17,181 nt of DNA from JAFDVL01 sp043736395. GTDB taxonomy: Bacteria; Acidobacteriota; Blastocatellia; RBC074. Position numbers and translations under genes: made by a program. The first letter of the stretch is position 1. Every line of letters begins with the position of its first letter. The stretch spans positions 1-17,181 of the forward strand of contig JAYTCQ010000252.1 of the NCBI GenBank assembly GCA_043736395.1. The letters are read 5' to 3'. Of the stretch, positions 7,791 to 14,646 are shown piece by piece. Below the pieces are notes generated by a model. That model saw only the letters and a program-made list of their open reading frames with translations, had not been told where the DNA came from and searched no databases.

Positions 7791-7861
7791 AAGGTAGGAT
7801 AGGCGGCTCGCCTGTCCACGTGTTATATTTTTTTCGACAGGCGGAACGCCTATCGTACCTT
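7791..7861. repeat. Nested palindrome in the sigma/anti-sigma/TonB operon
   Basis: Arms 7791-7816 and 7836-7861 are reverse complements at 22 of 26 positions, loop 19 bases. Each arm is itself a small hairpin (AGGCG-gct-CGCCT and AGGCG-gaa-CGCCT). The element fills the gap between the anti-sigma stop and the TonB-protein Shine-Dalgarno (7786-7790 on the minus strand), so on RNA it would stand immediately upstream of the ribosome binding site and could modulate translation or mRNA stability. The design matches the palindrome at 9689-9755. Confidence 0.7.
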
Positions 7862-7866
7862 AAAAA

Positions 7867-8688
7867 TTATCGAAAGCTTGCCACGTTAATGGCACGTGGG
7901 ACTCCATCGGAACCAACTAATAAATCTGCATTCACAAACGGAGATTGACGATTGCCGCGTGGCATTGTCAGTCCCATCGAGGCCAATTTTTCACGAGCCA
8001 ACTTGACGCGCATCAACCGCAAATCATCCGCCGGCGGCATCGTTTCCGCATAATCAAACGCAATAAAATCTTTCGCCGCTAATGGTTTTTCCGGTTCAAG
8101 AATTTCGAAATCTCCAACTTCAACAGAAGTACTGGAAGTAGGGTTCGGCGCAACTCCAATTCGATTTTTGGAAGCAATCGGAATCGTCCTAATTGAATTC
8201 ATTGGGTTGCGCTTGACCAAAACTTGCTTCGGTTCGGGGTCAAGAACATTCTTGAATGCAGGTTCCTGAGGTGGTAACGAAGCTGAAAGACTTGGCTTGA
8301 AATCAGGAGATTTCACGATAGTTTCGCTTTGCTCCGGTAACATTTTAGCGACAGCCAAACCCAATAAAACTAATACGGCAGCCGTCGCTAAGCCCCATTT
8401 TAATTGACTGAAAGCAGCATACACCGAATCCATCCATCCAGCGGCTGGGACGCTTTTTTTCTCATGCTGCTGTCGAAACGCAGTCAGCAATACTGTTTCC
8501 AAATTTGGTGAAGGCGCAGCGTTTTTTTCTAAACGTGCAACCTGAGACAAAGCAGCATTCATCGCTTCGGCATTCGCCATACGGATCGCGCAACGATGAC
8601 AATCCTGCGCGTGCAATTTCATTTCAGAAGACAGCGAAACTACTTTCGCCGAATCAATTATTTGGTTTTCAAATTCATGACAATTCAT
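7867..8688 (-). CDS. Membrane anti-sigma factor with zinc-finger (ZAS-like) N-terminus
   Basis: The 273-residue protein starts with MNCHEF and has H26-x3-C30-x2-C33 (HAQDCHRC), the anti-sigma zinc-binding signature, with Cys3/His4 as possible further ligands. A transmembrane helix follows at about 98-117 (WGLATAAVLVLLGLAVAKML) and then a long, proline-rich extracytoplasmic region. The C-terminus (VKLAREKLASMGLTM, then LVGSDGVPRAI) is a conserved-looking block. It lies 5 bases after the sigma gene on the same strand, so it should bind and restrain that sigma factor at the inner face of the membrane. The released signal is unknown. No Shine-Dalgarno is obvious, and coupling to the sigma gene is likely. 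Confidence 0.82.
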   Translation of the reverse strand: MNCHEFENQIIDSAKVVSLSSEMKLHAQDCHRCAIRMANAEAMNAALSQVARLEKNAAPSPNLETVLLTAFRQQHEKKSVPAAGWMDSVYAAFSQLKWGLATAAVLVLLGLAVAKMLPEQSETIVKSPDFKPSLSASLPPQEPAFKNVLDPEPKQVLVKRNPMNSIRTIPIASKNRIGVAPNPTSSTSVEVGDFEILEPEKPLAAKDFIAFDYAETMPPADDLRLMRVKLAREKLASMGLTMPRGNRQSPFVNADLLVGSDGVPRAINVASFR

Positions 8689-8693
8689 AACAT

Positions 8694-9293
8694 TTATTGT
8701 GAGCAGACTTTTCGACTAACAGCCTGCTGAACTGGACGTAGCCGCTCCACGAGCATCCCTCGCGCACGATGTAATCTTGACCGGACTGTGCCAATCGCGC
8801 ATCCCAAAATCTCGGAGGCTTCAATGTAACTTAATTCGTGAAGATCGCATAACACCACGACTTCGCGGTAATGGGGAGGCAATACCAAAATCGCCTCACG
8901 AACCTGATGGACCGTTTCGGCCCTCGTTAAATCCAACAGAGGATCGGGCAACACTGAGAAAATATCTTCCGTGAGATCATTCTCATCATCAATCGAAATC
9001 ATCGAACGGTCACGCGCTACTTTGCGCCAGACCTGAAACCTTGCCACCCCGAACAGATAAGACTTGAGCGTTCCTTTCGAATCATCATATCGATGCCCTT
9101 CTTTCATGAGCATCATAAAAACTTCCTGCGTCACATCTTCCGCCAGTGATTCGTTGCCGCTCATTCGTAGCGCAAACCGATAAATCCCCGGACTGAAATC
9201 ACGATAAAGCGTGACAAACGCCGCTTCATCTCCCGCGATGATCTGCCGGAGCAATTTTAGATGCAGCGCATTGTTATCACTATTGGCAGTCAT
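8694..9293 (-). CDS. ECF (sigma-70 family, group 4) RNA polymerase sigma factor
   Basis: Length is 199 residues. Region 2 runs from about 12 to 90 (GDEAAFVTLYRDFSPGIYRFALR, DVTQEVFMMLMKE, LKSYLFGVARFQVWRKVARD), and region 4 from about 128 to 182 (LPPHYREVVVLCDLHELSY, GCAIGTVRSRLHRAR) with its helix-turn-helix. It has neither region 1 nor region 3, as expected for ECF sigmas. It should direct RNA polymerase to GGAAC-type -35 promoters, including its own: GGAACT lies on the minus strand at 9347-9342. It heads an operon with a zinc-finger anti-sigma and the TonB-domain protein. It is divergent from the methionine genes. Confidence 0.92.
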   Translation of the reverse strand: MTANSDNNALHLKLLRQIIAGDEAAFVTLYRDFSPGIYRFALRMSGNESLAEDVTQEVFMMLMKEGHRYDDSKGTLKSYLFGVARFQVWRKVARDRSMISIDDENDLTEDIFSVLPDPLLDLTRAETVHQVREAILVLPPHYREVVVLCDLHELSYIEASEILGCAIGTVRSRLHRARGMLVERLRPVQQAVSRKVCSQ

Positions 9294-9320
9294 TCAGGAT
9301 CACATCTTCCTCACAACTAT

Positions 9321-9347
9321 AATTACTTGTAGCGGTGAAAGAGTTCC
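9321..9347 (-). promoter_or_regulatory. Candidate ECF-type promoter of the sigma operon
   Basis: On the minus strand, GGAACT (9347-9342) is followed after 15 bases by GTAATT (9326-9321), about 28 bases before the start codon at 9293. The -35 hexamer is identical to the one before the second ECF sigma gene (13450-13455). The -10 part is weaker. It suggests autoregulation. Confidence 0.45.
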
Positions 9348-9371
9348 AGAAAAATAACAAAGAATAATAAA

Positions 9372-9456
9372 CAGCGGAGAACACAGAGTGCACGAAGAAA
9401 AAACAATCAGTTATTTGAGCTATTGTGACCTCCGTGTTCTTCGTGTCCTCCGTGGT
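9372..9456. repeat. Word hairpin (GGAGRACACRGAG type) in divergent region
   Basis: The stretch CAGCGGAGAACACAGAGTGCACG (9373-9395) and the reverse complement of CGTGTTCTTCGTGTCCTCCGTGG (9433-9455) share the word GGAGAACACGGAG, with imperfect pairing. I recognise this vocabulary as a widespread intergenic text in unrelated bacteria. It lies between the minus-strand sigma promoter and the plus-strand methionine promoter. No ORF is credible between 9294 and 9773. Confidence 0.5.
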
Positions 9457-9487
9457 CAATTCTTATGAAAAATTTGCCTCGTAAAAT

Positions 9488-9516
9488 TTGACATGATTAC
9501 GCAACTTCGTTAGTCT
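9488..9516 (+). promoter_or_regulatory. Housekeeping promoter of the methionine operon
   Basis: TTGACA (9488-9493) is a perfect -35 element, and TAGTCT (9511-9516) after a 17-base spacer is an acceptable -10. The predicted start near 9523 puts the riboswitch at the 5' end of the RNA. TACAAT at 9528-9533 is a better -10 but would start transcription inside the aptamer and has no -35 at the right distance. Confidence 0.65.
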
Positions 9517-9536
9517 CACCATTGTCTTACAATTTA

Positions 9537-9584
9537 CGTGGCGATTTCAGCGACTTGCTCCACGAAAAAAACTGCTAAAGAGCG
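9537..9584 (+). promoter_or_regulatory. SAM-II (metA-motif) riboswitch aptamer
   Basis: The layout fits the SAM-II class. P1 is CGTGG (9537-9541) with CCACG (9560-9564). Loop 1 carries GATTT (9543-9547) and CTTGC (9554-9558). An A-rich stretch follows (9565-9571), then GCTAAAG (9574-9580). CTTGC can pair with GC..AAG in that last strand to make the H-type pseudoknot, leaving UA bulged, as expected. SAM-II RNAs bind S-adenosylmethionine and repress methionine-biosynthesis genes. Here it precedes metY- and metX-type genes, exactly the expected targets. Best known from Alphaproteobacteria, so its presence here is noteworthy. Confidence 0.82.
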
Positions 9585-9613
9585 TTTCCCGCTTCTCGAA
9601 ACCAAAGATTTTA

Positions 9614-9651
9614 AGAGAGCCTTAACGTGATTTAGCTCGTTAAGGCTCTTT
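9614..9651 (+). terminator. Intrinsic terminator / riboswitch expression platform
   Basis: AGAGCCTTAACG (9616-9627) pairs perfectly with CGTTAAGGCTCT (9638-9649). The stem extends by a G-T and an A-T pair to 9614/9651, with a 10-base loop. Only three T's follow the stem's CTC, so the T-tract is short. Position 30 bases after the SAM-II aptamer and upstream of metY suggests SAM-dependent premature termination. Confidence 0.75.
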
Positions 9652-9688
9652 GCCATTTAACCAAGTAATATTTTATTAGTCGCCCAAT

Positions 9689-9755
9689 TGTAGGGTAGGT
9701 TCTCAACCTGCCCGATTCGGAAAAGTATACGGGCAGGTTGAGAACCTACCCTACA
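9689..9755. repeat. Perfect 26-bp nested palindrome upstream of metY
   Basis: TGTAGGGTAGGTTCTCAACC (start of the arm 9689-9714) and the arm 9730-9755 are perfect reverse complements over 26 bases, loop 15. Each arm contains its own small palindrome (AGGTT-ctc-AACCT and AGGTT-gag-AACCT). It lies in the leader between the terminator and the metY Shine-Dalgarno (AAGGA, 9761-9765). There is no T-run after it, so it is probably not a terminator. The design matches 7791-7861. Confidence 0.8.
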
Positions 9756-9773
9756 TACAAAAGGAACCCAACG

Positions 9774-11051
9774 ATGTCTGATAACAATTATTCATTTGAA
9801 ACTTTGGCTGTCCACGGCGGCCAATCTACTGACCCGACCACCAAAGCGCGCGCCGTCCGGATTTATCAAACTACGTCGTACAGCTTCGATGATGCCGATC
9901 ATGCGGCTCGTTTGTTTGGCTTGCAGGAATTTGGAAACATCTATACCCGCATCATGAATCCGACGACGGATGTGCTGGAAAAACGAGTTGCCGCACTTGA
10001 AGGTGGAGCCGCTGCTTTGTGTCTGGCTTCCGGTCAGGCAGCTGTCACGCTGGCGCTGCAAAACATTGCGAATTCCGGCGATGAAATTGTTTCGACGACT
10101 TCATTATACGGCGGAACCTACAATTTATTTCATTACACGTTGCCGAAGCTCGGCATCACCGTCCGCTTTGTAGACGCCGAAGATGAAGCGGGATTGCGTG
10201 CCGCCATCAATGATAAAACCAGAGCGATTTACACCGAAACCGTCGGGAATCCCAAGCTCGACATCGTAGACATTGAGAAACTCGCCGCCATCGCGCACGA
10301 AAATAATTTGCCGTTGATCATTGATAATACGACGCCTTCGCCTGCGCTGGTTCGTCCTATTGAATACGGAGCCGACATCGTTATTCAATCATTGACGAAA
10401 TTTATTGGCGGTCACGGAACTTCCATCGGCGGCGCGATTATTGATGCCGGAAAATTTGATTGGAAAGCTTCAGGACGATTTGCTGATTTCACTACGCCTG
10501 ATCCTTCCTATCACGGAATCGTCTACGCCGAAGCTTTTGGAAATCTTGCGTATATTCTTAAAGCCAGAGTTATGGGACTCCGCGACACCGGAGCCTGTCT
10601 TTCACCTTTCAATGCATTTCTGATTTTGCAAGGGACGGAAACGTTGCATCTGCGAATGGAACGTCACTCCGAAAATGCCTTGGCAGTAGCTAAATTTTTG
10701 CAAGGTCACGCCAATGTTGAGTGGGTGAATTATCCCGGACTGGAATCCAGCAAATATTACGAACGCTCGAAAAAATATTCACCCAAAGGCGCTGGAGCAT
10801 TGGTCACTTTCGGTATTAAAGGCGGCATGGACGCCGGTAAAAAACTGATCAATTCCGTAAAATTGTTCAGCTTGCTTGCGAATATCGGTGATGCGAAATC
10901 TTTGATTATCCATCCGGCTTCGACGACGCATTCACAGTTGACGGCAGAAGAACAAGCCTCCACCGGAGTAACACCTGAACTCGTTCGCCTCTCCGTCGGC
11001 ATTGAAAATATCAGCGATATTATTGCAGATTTAGAAAATGCCCTTGCATAA
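9774..11051 (+). CDS. metY: O-acetyl-L-homoserine sulfhydrylase (aminocarboxypropyltransferase)
   Basis: This PLP enzyme makes homocysteine from O-acetylhomoserine and sulfide. It has 425 residues, normal for MetY, and is of the Cys/Met metabolism (gamma family) type. Visible landmarks are FETLAVHGGQ at the start, NIYTRIMNPT (55-64, with the PLP-phosphate tyrosine and arginine), ASGQAA (85-90), GGTYNLF, Asp184 in LIIDNT and the PLP lysine Lys209 in QSLTKFIGGHG. The C-terminus has HPASTTHSQL, typical of MetY. I use ATG 9774, with AAGGA 8 bases upstream; the ORF extension to 9738 reads through the palindrome. It is followed by metX after an 84-base gap containing a hairpin. Expression should be controlled by the SAM-II riboswitch in its leader. 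Confidence 0.95.
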   Translation: MSDNNYSFETLAVHGGQSTDPTTKARAVRIYQTTSYSFDDADHAARLFGLQEFGNIYTRIMNPTTDVLEKRVAALEGGAAALCLASGQAAVTLALQNIANSGDEIVSTTSLYGGTYNLFHYTLPKLGITVRFVDAEDEAGLRAAINDKTRAIYTETVGNPKLDIVDIEKLAAIAHENNLPLIIDNTTPSPALVRPIEYGADIVIQSLTKFIGGHGTSIGGAIIDAGKFDWKASGRFADFTTPDPSYHGIVYAEAFGNLAYILKARVMGLRDTGACLSPFNAFLILQGTETLHLRMERHSENALAVAKFLQGHANVEWVNYPGLESSKYYERSKKYSPKGAGALVTFGIKGGMDAGKKLINSVKLFSLLANIGDAKSLIIHPASTTHSQLTAEEQASTGVTPELVRLSVGIENISDIIADLENALA

Positions 11052-11057
11052 AATATT

Positions 11058-11126
11058 GCGGAGTGGCGATTGCGGATTGCGGAGTTATCTTGTTCCGCAA
11101 TCCGCAATCCGCAATCCGAATTCCGC
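11058..11126. repeat. Word hairpin (GATTGCG type) between metY and metX
   Basis: The left arm 11058-11083 and right arm 11101-11126 match at 22 of 26 positions, with at least 16 continuous pairs. Extra units of CCGCAAT on the right (from 11094) allow slipped registers. The word is GATTGCG iterated. There is no T-run. Being inside an operon, it might adjust the metY:metX ratio or protect mRNA ends. Confidence 0.68.
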
Positions 11127-11135
11127 ATTCGTTCT

Positions 11136-12188
11136 ATGTCTCAACTCATTTCAATGATTGAATTAACTCACGAAGGCGATTTTACATTACCGATAGATGA
11201 TCCGTTTCGGCTGCTATCGGGAGAATCACTGCCTTCTGTCACCTTACATTATGCAATGTACGGGACGCTCAACGAGGCTCGTGACAATGCGATCCTTGTG
11301 CCTCACGCGCTCTCTGGTTCCGCACGCGTCGGCGATTGGTGGCCTGATTTATTTGGGGAAGACTCTGTTTTCGATTTATCAAAAGTTTGCGTGATTGGTA
11401 TTAATTTAATCGGTTCGTGCTATGGCTCCACCGGCCCGCTAAGTATCAATCCAGCCACAAATCAGGCATATGGTCGCAACTTCCCTATAGTTTCAGTGAA
11501 GGACAACGTCCGCGCGCAAGCCAAATTAATTCAGCATCTCGGCATCACACAACTGAAAGCAGTGATTGGCGGTTCGATTGGCGGCATGCAGGCTTTACAA
11601 TGGGCAGTGGATTTTCCAGAAGCAATTTGTTATTGCATCGCAGTCGGAGCAGCTCCACTTTCTGCGATGGGGCTGGCACTCAATCATTTACAACGTGAAG
11701 CCATTTTGATAAATCCCGAACAAGGGCTTTCACTAGCTCGTCAGATTGCGATGTGTTCTTATAAATCGCCGGAATTGTTCACTGAACGTTACGACCGCAA
11801 ACCAAACCGTAACGGCGAAAATCCTTACAATTCCCTGAGCGGTCGTTTTGATGTGGGCGGCTACTTAAGTTATCAGGGGAAGATTTTTTATCAGCGATTT
11901 GATACTGATTCATACCTCATAATCACCAAGCTGATGGATAATTTTGATCTCAGTCTTGGGTATGATTCACTCGAAATTGCGCTCGCCAGAATTAAATCAA
12001 AAGTGCTGTTAGTGGGGATCGAATCTGATTGGCTGTTTCCGACTTCGGATATTAAAACACTTACTGCACAGATGCTCACTGCCGGAGCCGACACCAGTTA
12101 TCAAAACATATTCACCAATCACGGACACGATGGCTTTCTGGCAGAACCTCAGCAATTAGTTCCGATCATGCGCGCCTTCCTGAAATAA
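11136..12188 (+). CDS. metX: Homoserine O-acetyltransferase (alpha/beta hydrolase fold)
   Basis: MetX activates L-homoserine with acetyl-CoA, giving the substrate for the upstream MetY. In 350 residues (normal size) the catalytic triad is visible: Ser147 in the nucleophile elbow GGSIGGMQALQWA, Asp298 in ESDWLFP and His331 in NHGHDGFL. The INLIGSCYGSTGP block (89-101) is also family-typical. The elbow has Ile where relatives usually have Met (GGSMGG). I start at ATG 11136, since the open frame upstream to 11070 is translated hairpin sequence; ATG 11154 is an alternative. Neither has a clear Shine-Dalgarno. Acetyl rather than succinyl donor is inferred from family membership and the MetY partner. 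It ends 15 bases from the convergent methyltransferase. Confidence 0.92.
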   Translation: MSQLISMIELTHEGDFTLPIDDPFRLLSGESLPSVTLHYAMYGTLNEARDNAILVPHALSGSARVGDWWPDLFGEDSVFDLSKVCVIGINLIGSCYGSTGPLSINPATNQAYGRNFPIVSVKDNVRAQAKLIQHLGITQLKAVIGGSIGGMQALQWAVDFPEAICYCIAVGAAPLSAMGLALNHLQREAILINPEQGLSLARQIAMCSYKSPELFTERYDRKPNRNGENPYNSLSGRFDVGGYLSYQGKIFYQRFDTDSYLIITKLMDNFDLSLGYDSLEIALARIKSKVLLVGIESDWLFPTSDIKTLTAQMLTAGADTSYQNIFTNHGHDGFLAEPQQLVPIMRAFLK

Positions 12189-12203
12189 CATCTACCATTC
12201 ACA

Positions 12204-13154
12204 TTAACTTTTAGTTGACGGGAGTTGCTCAAAATAGAGGCTCCCACCGCCTGCATTTCCGCGTCCGTGCATAAATTTTTGAAGCGCTGGCAGGTTAATC
12301 TTTTCGTGGTACGTGCTTCCGTAAACAACCTTCGTCCGCGAATTGCCCAGTAAATACGCCAATAATAAATACTGTTCTGTCCAAAAAATTTGTTGCTCCA
12401 GCATCCATTCTTTTGGCATCCCGCACGGTAAAAAAATATCATGAGCATGGACGTGAATTCGTCGTTTGATCTGTGGCAAAAGCTTTAAATAAATGTGCAG
12501 GCAATCGCTCCCGGTTTTTACGGTGTGCGTCGAATCGATAAACAATAAGTCGCCATCCTGTAGTTGATCGTTCAGCCATTCAGCAGAAATATTCTGCGCT
12601 GTTAAATTCACAACTTCCGTATGTGGAATTGAAGCCAGAAAAGGCCTCGGATAAGGCTCGACACAAATAATCTTTCCGCTGCCGTTTTTATCGATAGCTT
12701 CACGGGCAACCAAGGTTGAAAATCCAGCTCCAATTTCAACAATTGTTTGTGGCTGAAATCGGCGGATAAAACAGTAATAAGCCATTGCATCGCTATGACT
12801 AAACTGACTATTTTCCCAGAAATAACGATCACACAATTGTTCATCCCCTTTGGTCGGAGGGTTAAACTCTTCAGCAAAAGGAGCCAGTTCCTTTAGAAAA
12901 TTCGCCATTAATTTCGCATCAAATATTTCATCGGAAAGCCAGGGCATTTCATCTCCCTGATACTCAAATGAATTTTCAATTTCAACGACGGAAGGAACAG
13001 TGCTGTAATAGTTAACGGGCACAATATTCATTCCGCGAGTTTGTAAAAAATTGCGTACGCTAGGTCGCCTGACAAACTTCTTCAGGAATTCCATGACAGA
13101 AGTTTTTTTAAAGAAATTCGAGAAATGGAGCTGCGTGAGGTTTAAATTATTCAT
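12204..13154 (-). CDS. Class I SAM-dependent methyltransferase
   Basis: With the start at 13154 the protein has 316 residues. Motif I is VEIGAGFST (139-147), followed by an acidic residue after strand 2 (CVEPYP, Glu166), then LLFIDSTHTVKTG (203-215) and HVHAHDIFLP (234-243). The latter resembles methyltransferases of the Methyltransf_24 type, often found near cell-surface glycan genes. The first ~100 residues do not resemble a known domain to me. The ORF runs up to 13193, but those first 13 residues are translated from the palindrome at 13166-13277, so I reject them; ATG 13094 (MEFLKKF) is an alternative. No Shine-Dalgarno is evident at any. The substrate is unknown. It stands alone on its strand. 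Confidence 0.8.
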   Translation of the reverse strand: MNNLNLTQLHFSNFFKKTSVMEFLKKFVRRPSVRNFLQTRGMNIVPVNYYSTVPSVVEIENSFEYQGDEMPWLSDEIFDAKLMANFLKELAPFAEEFNPPTKGDEQLCDRYFWENSQFSHSDAMAYYCFIRRFQPQTIVEIGAGFSTLVAREAIDKNGSGKIICVEPYPRPFLASIPHTEVVNLTAQNISAEWLNDQLQDGDLLFIDSTHTVKTGSDCLHIYLKLLPQIKRRIHVHAHDIFLPCGMPKEWMLEQQIFWTEQYLLLAYLLGNSRTKVVYGSTYHEKINLPALQKFMHGRGNAGGGSLYFEQLPSTKS

Positions 13155-13165
13155 AATTGAGCGCT

Positions 13166-13277
13166 GAGCGTATGGAGTGCGGTGCCTTGTCATCGCTTTG
13201 GAGAGGTATTCAGTGCAAATCTACAGCGATGTAAACTTATACCAAAGCGACGCAGAGCCGCTGCACTCCATACGCTC
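13166..13277. repeat. Long inverted repeat between divergent genes
   Basis: Arms 13166-13201 and 13242-13277 match at 29 of 36 positions: the outer 15 bases (GAGCGTATGGAGTGC) and inner 9 bases are perfect, while the middle 12 are diverged. The loop is 40 bases. I recognise GAGCGTATGGAGTGC-type text as an intergenic repeat vocabulary. The remaining intergenic DNA to 13449 is T-rich, with no ORF. Confidence 0.65.
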
Positions 13278-13449
13278 CGCTCGGTCGCGGTACTGATTCG
13301 ATTCTAATTAAGATCGCACTTGATAATATGCTTTCTGAGGTGGACGAATTCAAGTTTTATTTTTCTTTTTGAGTTTTTATATTTTTCTCGTTAACACTTT
13401 CTGATTCTGCCTCGTCTTTATCCACGTTAGCGAAAAAGAAACGTTGATC

Positions 13450-13476
13450 GGAACTGCAATTGAAATTTTATCGTAA
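13450..13476 (+). promoter_or_regulatory. ECF-type promoter of the second sigma gene
   Basis: GGAACT (13450-13455), a 15-base AT-rich spacer and TCGTAA (13471-13476) fit the ECF-sigma consensus (GGAAC and CGT). The predicted start is around 13482-13484, only a few bases before ATG 13488, and there is no Shine-Dalgarno. This implies autoregulation and a leaderless or near-leaderless message. Confidence 0.65.
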
Positions 13477-13487
13477 GAATTATCACT

Positions 13488-14093
13488 ATGGCACACATCG
13501 CCAATCATATTTTAAGTATTGTCTCGCCAGCACCGGAATCTTCCCGGCAACCAGCGGCGTTGCGATTAGTGAGTAGTGAAAAATCTAACGAAATTCGTCT
13601 GGTAGAACTGGCCCAGAGTGGCGATAACAAAGCATTTACTTTGCTTTATGAGCGATATAGCCGAATGGTTCACGGCATCATTCTGGCCCGCGTTCCGCGT
13701 CACGAAGCTGATGATCTGGTGCAGGATGTGTTTCTTTTTGCCTGGCGAAAGTTGAATACACTGCGCGAAGCGGCGGCTTTTGGCGGATGGATCGGGATGA
13801 TCGCTCGCAATCGCGCGATGGATTATCACCGCCAGAAACACGAATCAGAAGAATTAACGGAAAATGCGGCGGAATCTTTAAGTGCGAATCCATCGCAAAA
13901 AGCTGAGGCTTTGGCGGCACTGGAAATCATTAAATCGCTGCCGGAAGCGTACCGCGAAACTTTAATGCTGCGATTGGTGGAAGGCATGACAGGGCCGGAA
14001 ATTGCCGAGCAAACCGGCCTGACGCCTGATTCAGTTCGAGTAAATTTGCATCGCGGTATGAAGATGCTGAAGGAAAGATTGAGAGCTAACTAA
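13488..14093 (+). CDS. ECF (sigma-70 family) RNA polymerase sigma factor
   Basis: Length is 201 residues. After a ~35-residue N-terminal extension comes region 2 (about 38-112: LAQSGDNKAFTLLYERYSRM, ADDLVQDVFLFAWRKL, GWIGMIARNRAMDYHR). Region 4 follows (about 142-196: LPEAYRETLMLRLVEGMTG, GLTPDSVRVNLHRGMKML), with the helix-turn-helix. It is distinct from the sigma at 8694-9293: QDVFLFAWRKL versus QEVFMMLMKE in region 2. It is preceded by a GGAACT promoter, so it probably controls itself. It is followed 10 bases later by its probable anti-sigma, then by DUF4252 and VWA genes. This gene order is a known type of Acidobacterial envelope-response cluster; the signal is unknown. Confidence 0.92.
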   Translation: MAHIANHILSIVSPAPESSRQPAALRLVSSEKSNEIRLVELAQSGDNKAFTLLYERYSRMVHGIILARVPRHEADDLVQDVFLFAWRKLNTLREAAAFGGWIGMIARNRAMDYHRQKHESEELTENAAESLSANPSQKAEALAALEIIKSLPEAYRETLMLRLVEGMTGPEIAEQTGLTPDSVRVNLHRGMKMLKERLRAN

Positions 14094-14103
14094 CGGTGGT
14101 CTT

Positions 14104-14619
14104 ATGAACGAACAATATTTGTGGGACAAAACAACTGAACCAGATGACGAGACAAAAGAACTTGAATCGTTGCTGAGCGAATTTCGCTATCAGCCGCGTC
14201 CGCTGGTTTTGCCTGAAGCTACACCAAAAAAGGTTTTTGTCTTTGAATACAGAATCGCGGCAATTGCGGCGATGGCATTGATCGCTTTCGGATTTCTGTT
14301 CTGGCTTTCGTTTATTAATAACGGCTCAACTCAAATTGTTGACCGTGAACAACCATCACCTACAGTTCCAGCAACTGCTCCGATACAAATTGAAAATAAA
14401 TCGGTTAATGACGTGCCGATCGCTTCCGATCAGCCGCAGCGAATCTTAATCAAACGAAAACCAAATATCTTAAGGCCTGTGCAAATTAGCCGTCAGAGCA
14501 AACGGCCTTCAATGGCAACACAGGAACGGATGGCCAAGGACAAACTAATGTATGCGCTCCAACTGACCAGTGACAAACTGGACTTTCTACAGCACAAAAT
14601 TTCAGTGGATTCAAACTAA
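14104..14619 (+). CDS. Putative membrane anti-sigma factor without zinc finger
   Basis: The 171-residue protein has a short acidic cytoplasmic N-terminus (MNEQYLWDKTTEPDDETKEL), one transmembrane helix at about 51-71 (IAAIAAMALIAFGFLFWLSF), and an outside region rich in Pro, Lys and Arg. The final segment (MATQERMAKDKLMYALQLTS, then DKLDFLQHKI) looks helical. No H-x3-C-x2-C zinc motif is present, unlike the anti-sigma at 7867-8688. Assignment as an anti-sigma rests on topology, on the NEQYLWD start that I associate with Acidobacterial anti-sigma proteins, and on position 10 bases after the ECF gene. GGTGG before the ATG is a usable ribosome binding site. Confidence 0.65.
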   Translation: MNEQYLWDKTTEPDDETKELESLLSEFRYQPRPLVLPEATPKKVFVFEYRIAAIAAMALIAFGFLFWLSFINNGSTQIVDREQPSPTVPATAPIQIENKSVNDVPIASDQPQRILIKRKPNILRPVQISRQSKRPSMATQERMAKDKLMYALQLTSDKLDFLQHKISVDSN

Positions 14620-14646
14620 TAACCGACGTTTCTCACGGAGGACGAC

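Noticed and set aside
7781..7819. Longer N-terminus for the TonB-domain protein
   Set aside because: The extra 13 residues come from the hairpin, bury the signal peptide, and ignore the GGAGG site before ATG 7780.
9520..9600. SAM-I (S-box) riboswitch
   Set aside because: The leader lacks the S-box core and multi-stem layout, whereas the compact pseudoknot strands fit SAM-II.
9738..9773. Upstream start for metY
   Set aside because: The added 12 residues are translated from the right arm of the palindrome; ATG 9774 has the ribosome binding site and matches the family start.
11070..11135. Upstream start for metX and the antisense ORF over it
   Set aside because: The extension is translated GATTGCG repeat, and MetX proteins begin near the chosen ATG.
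12189..12203. Terminator between metX and the convergent methyltransferase
   Set aside because: Only 15 bases separate the stops and no stem-loop is apparent there.
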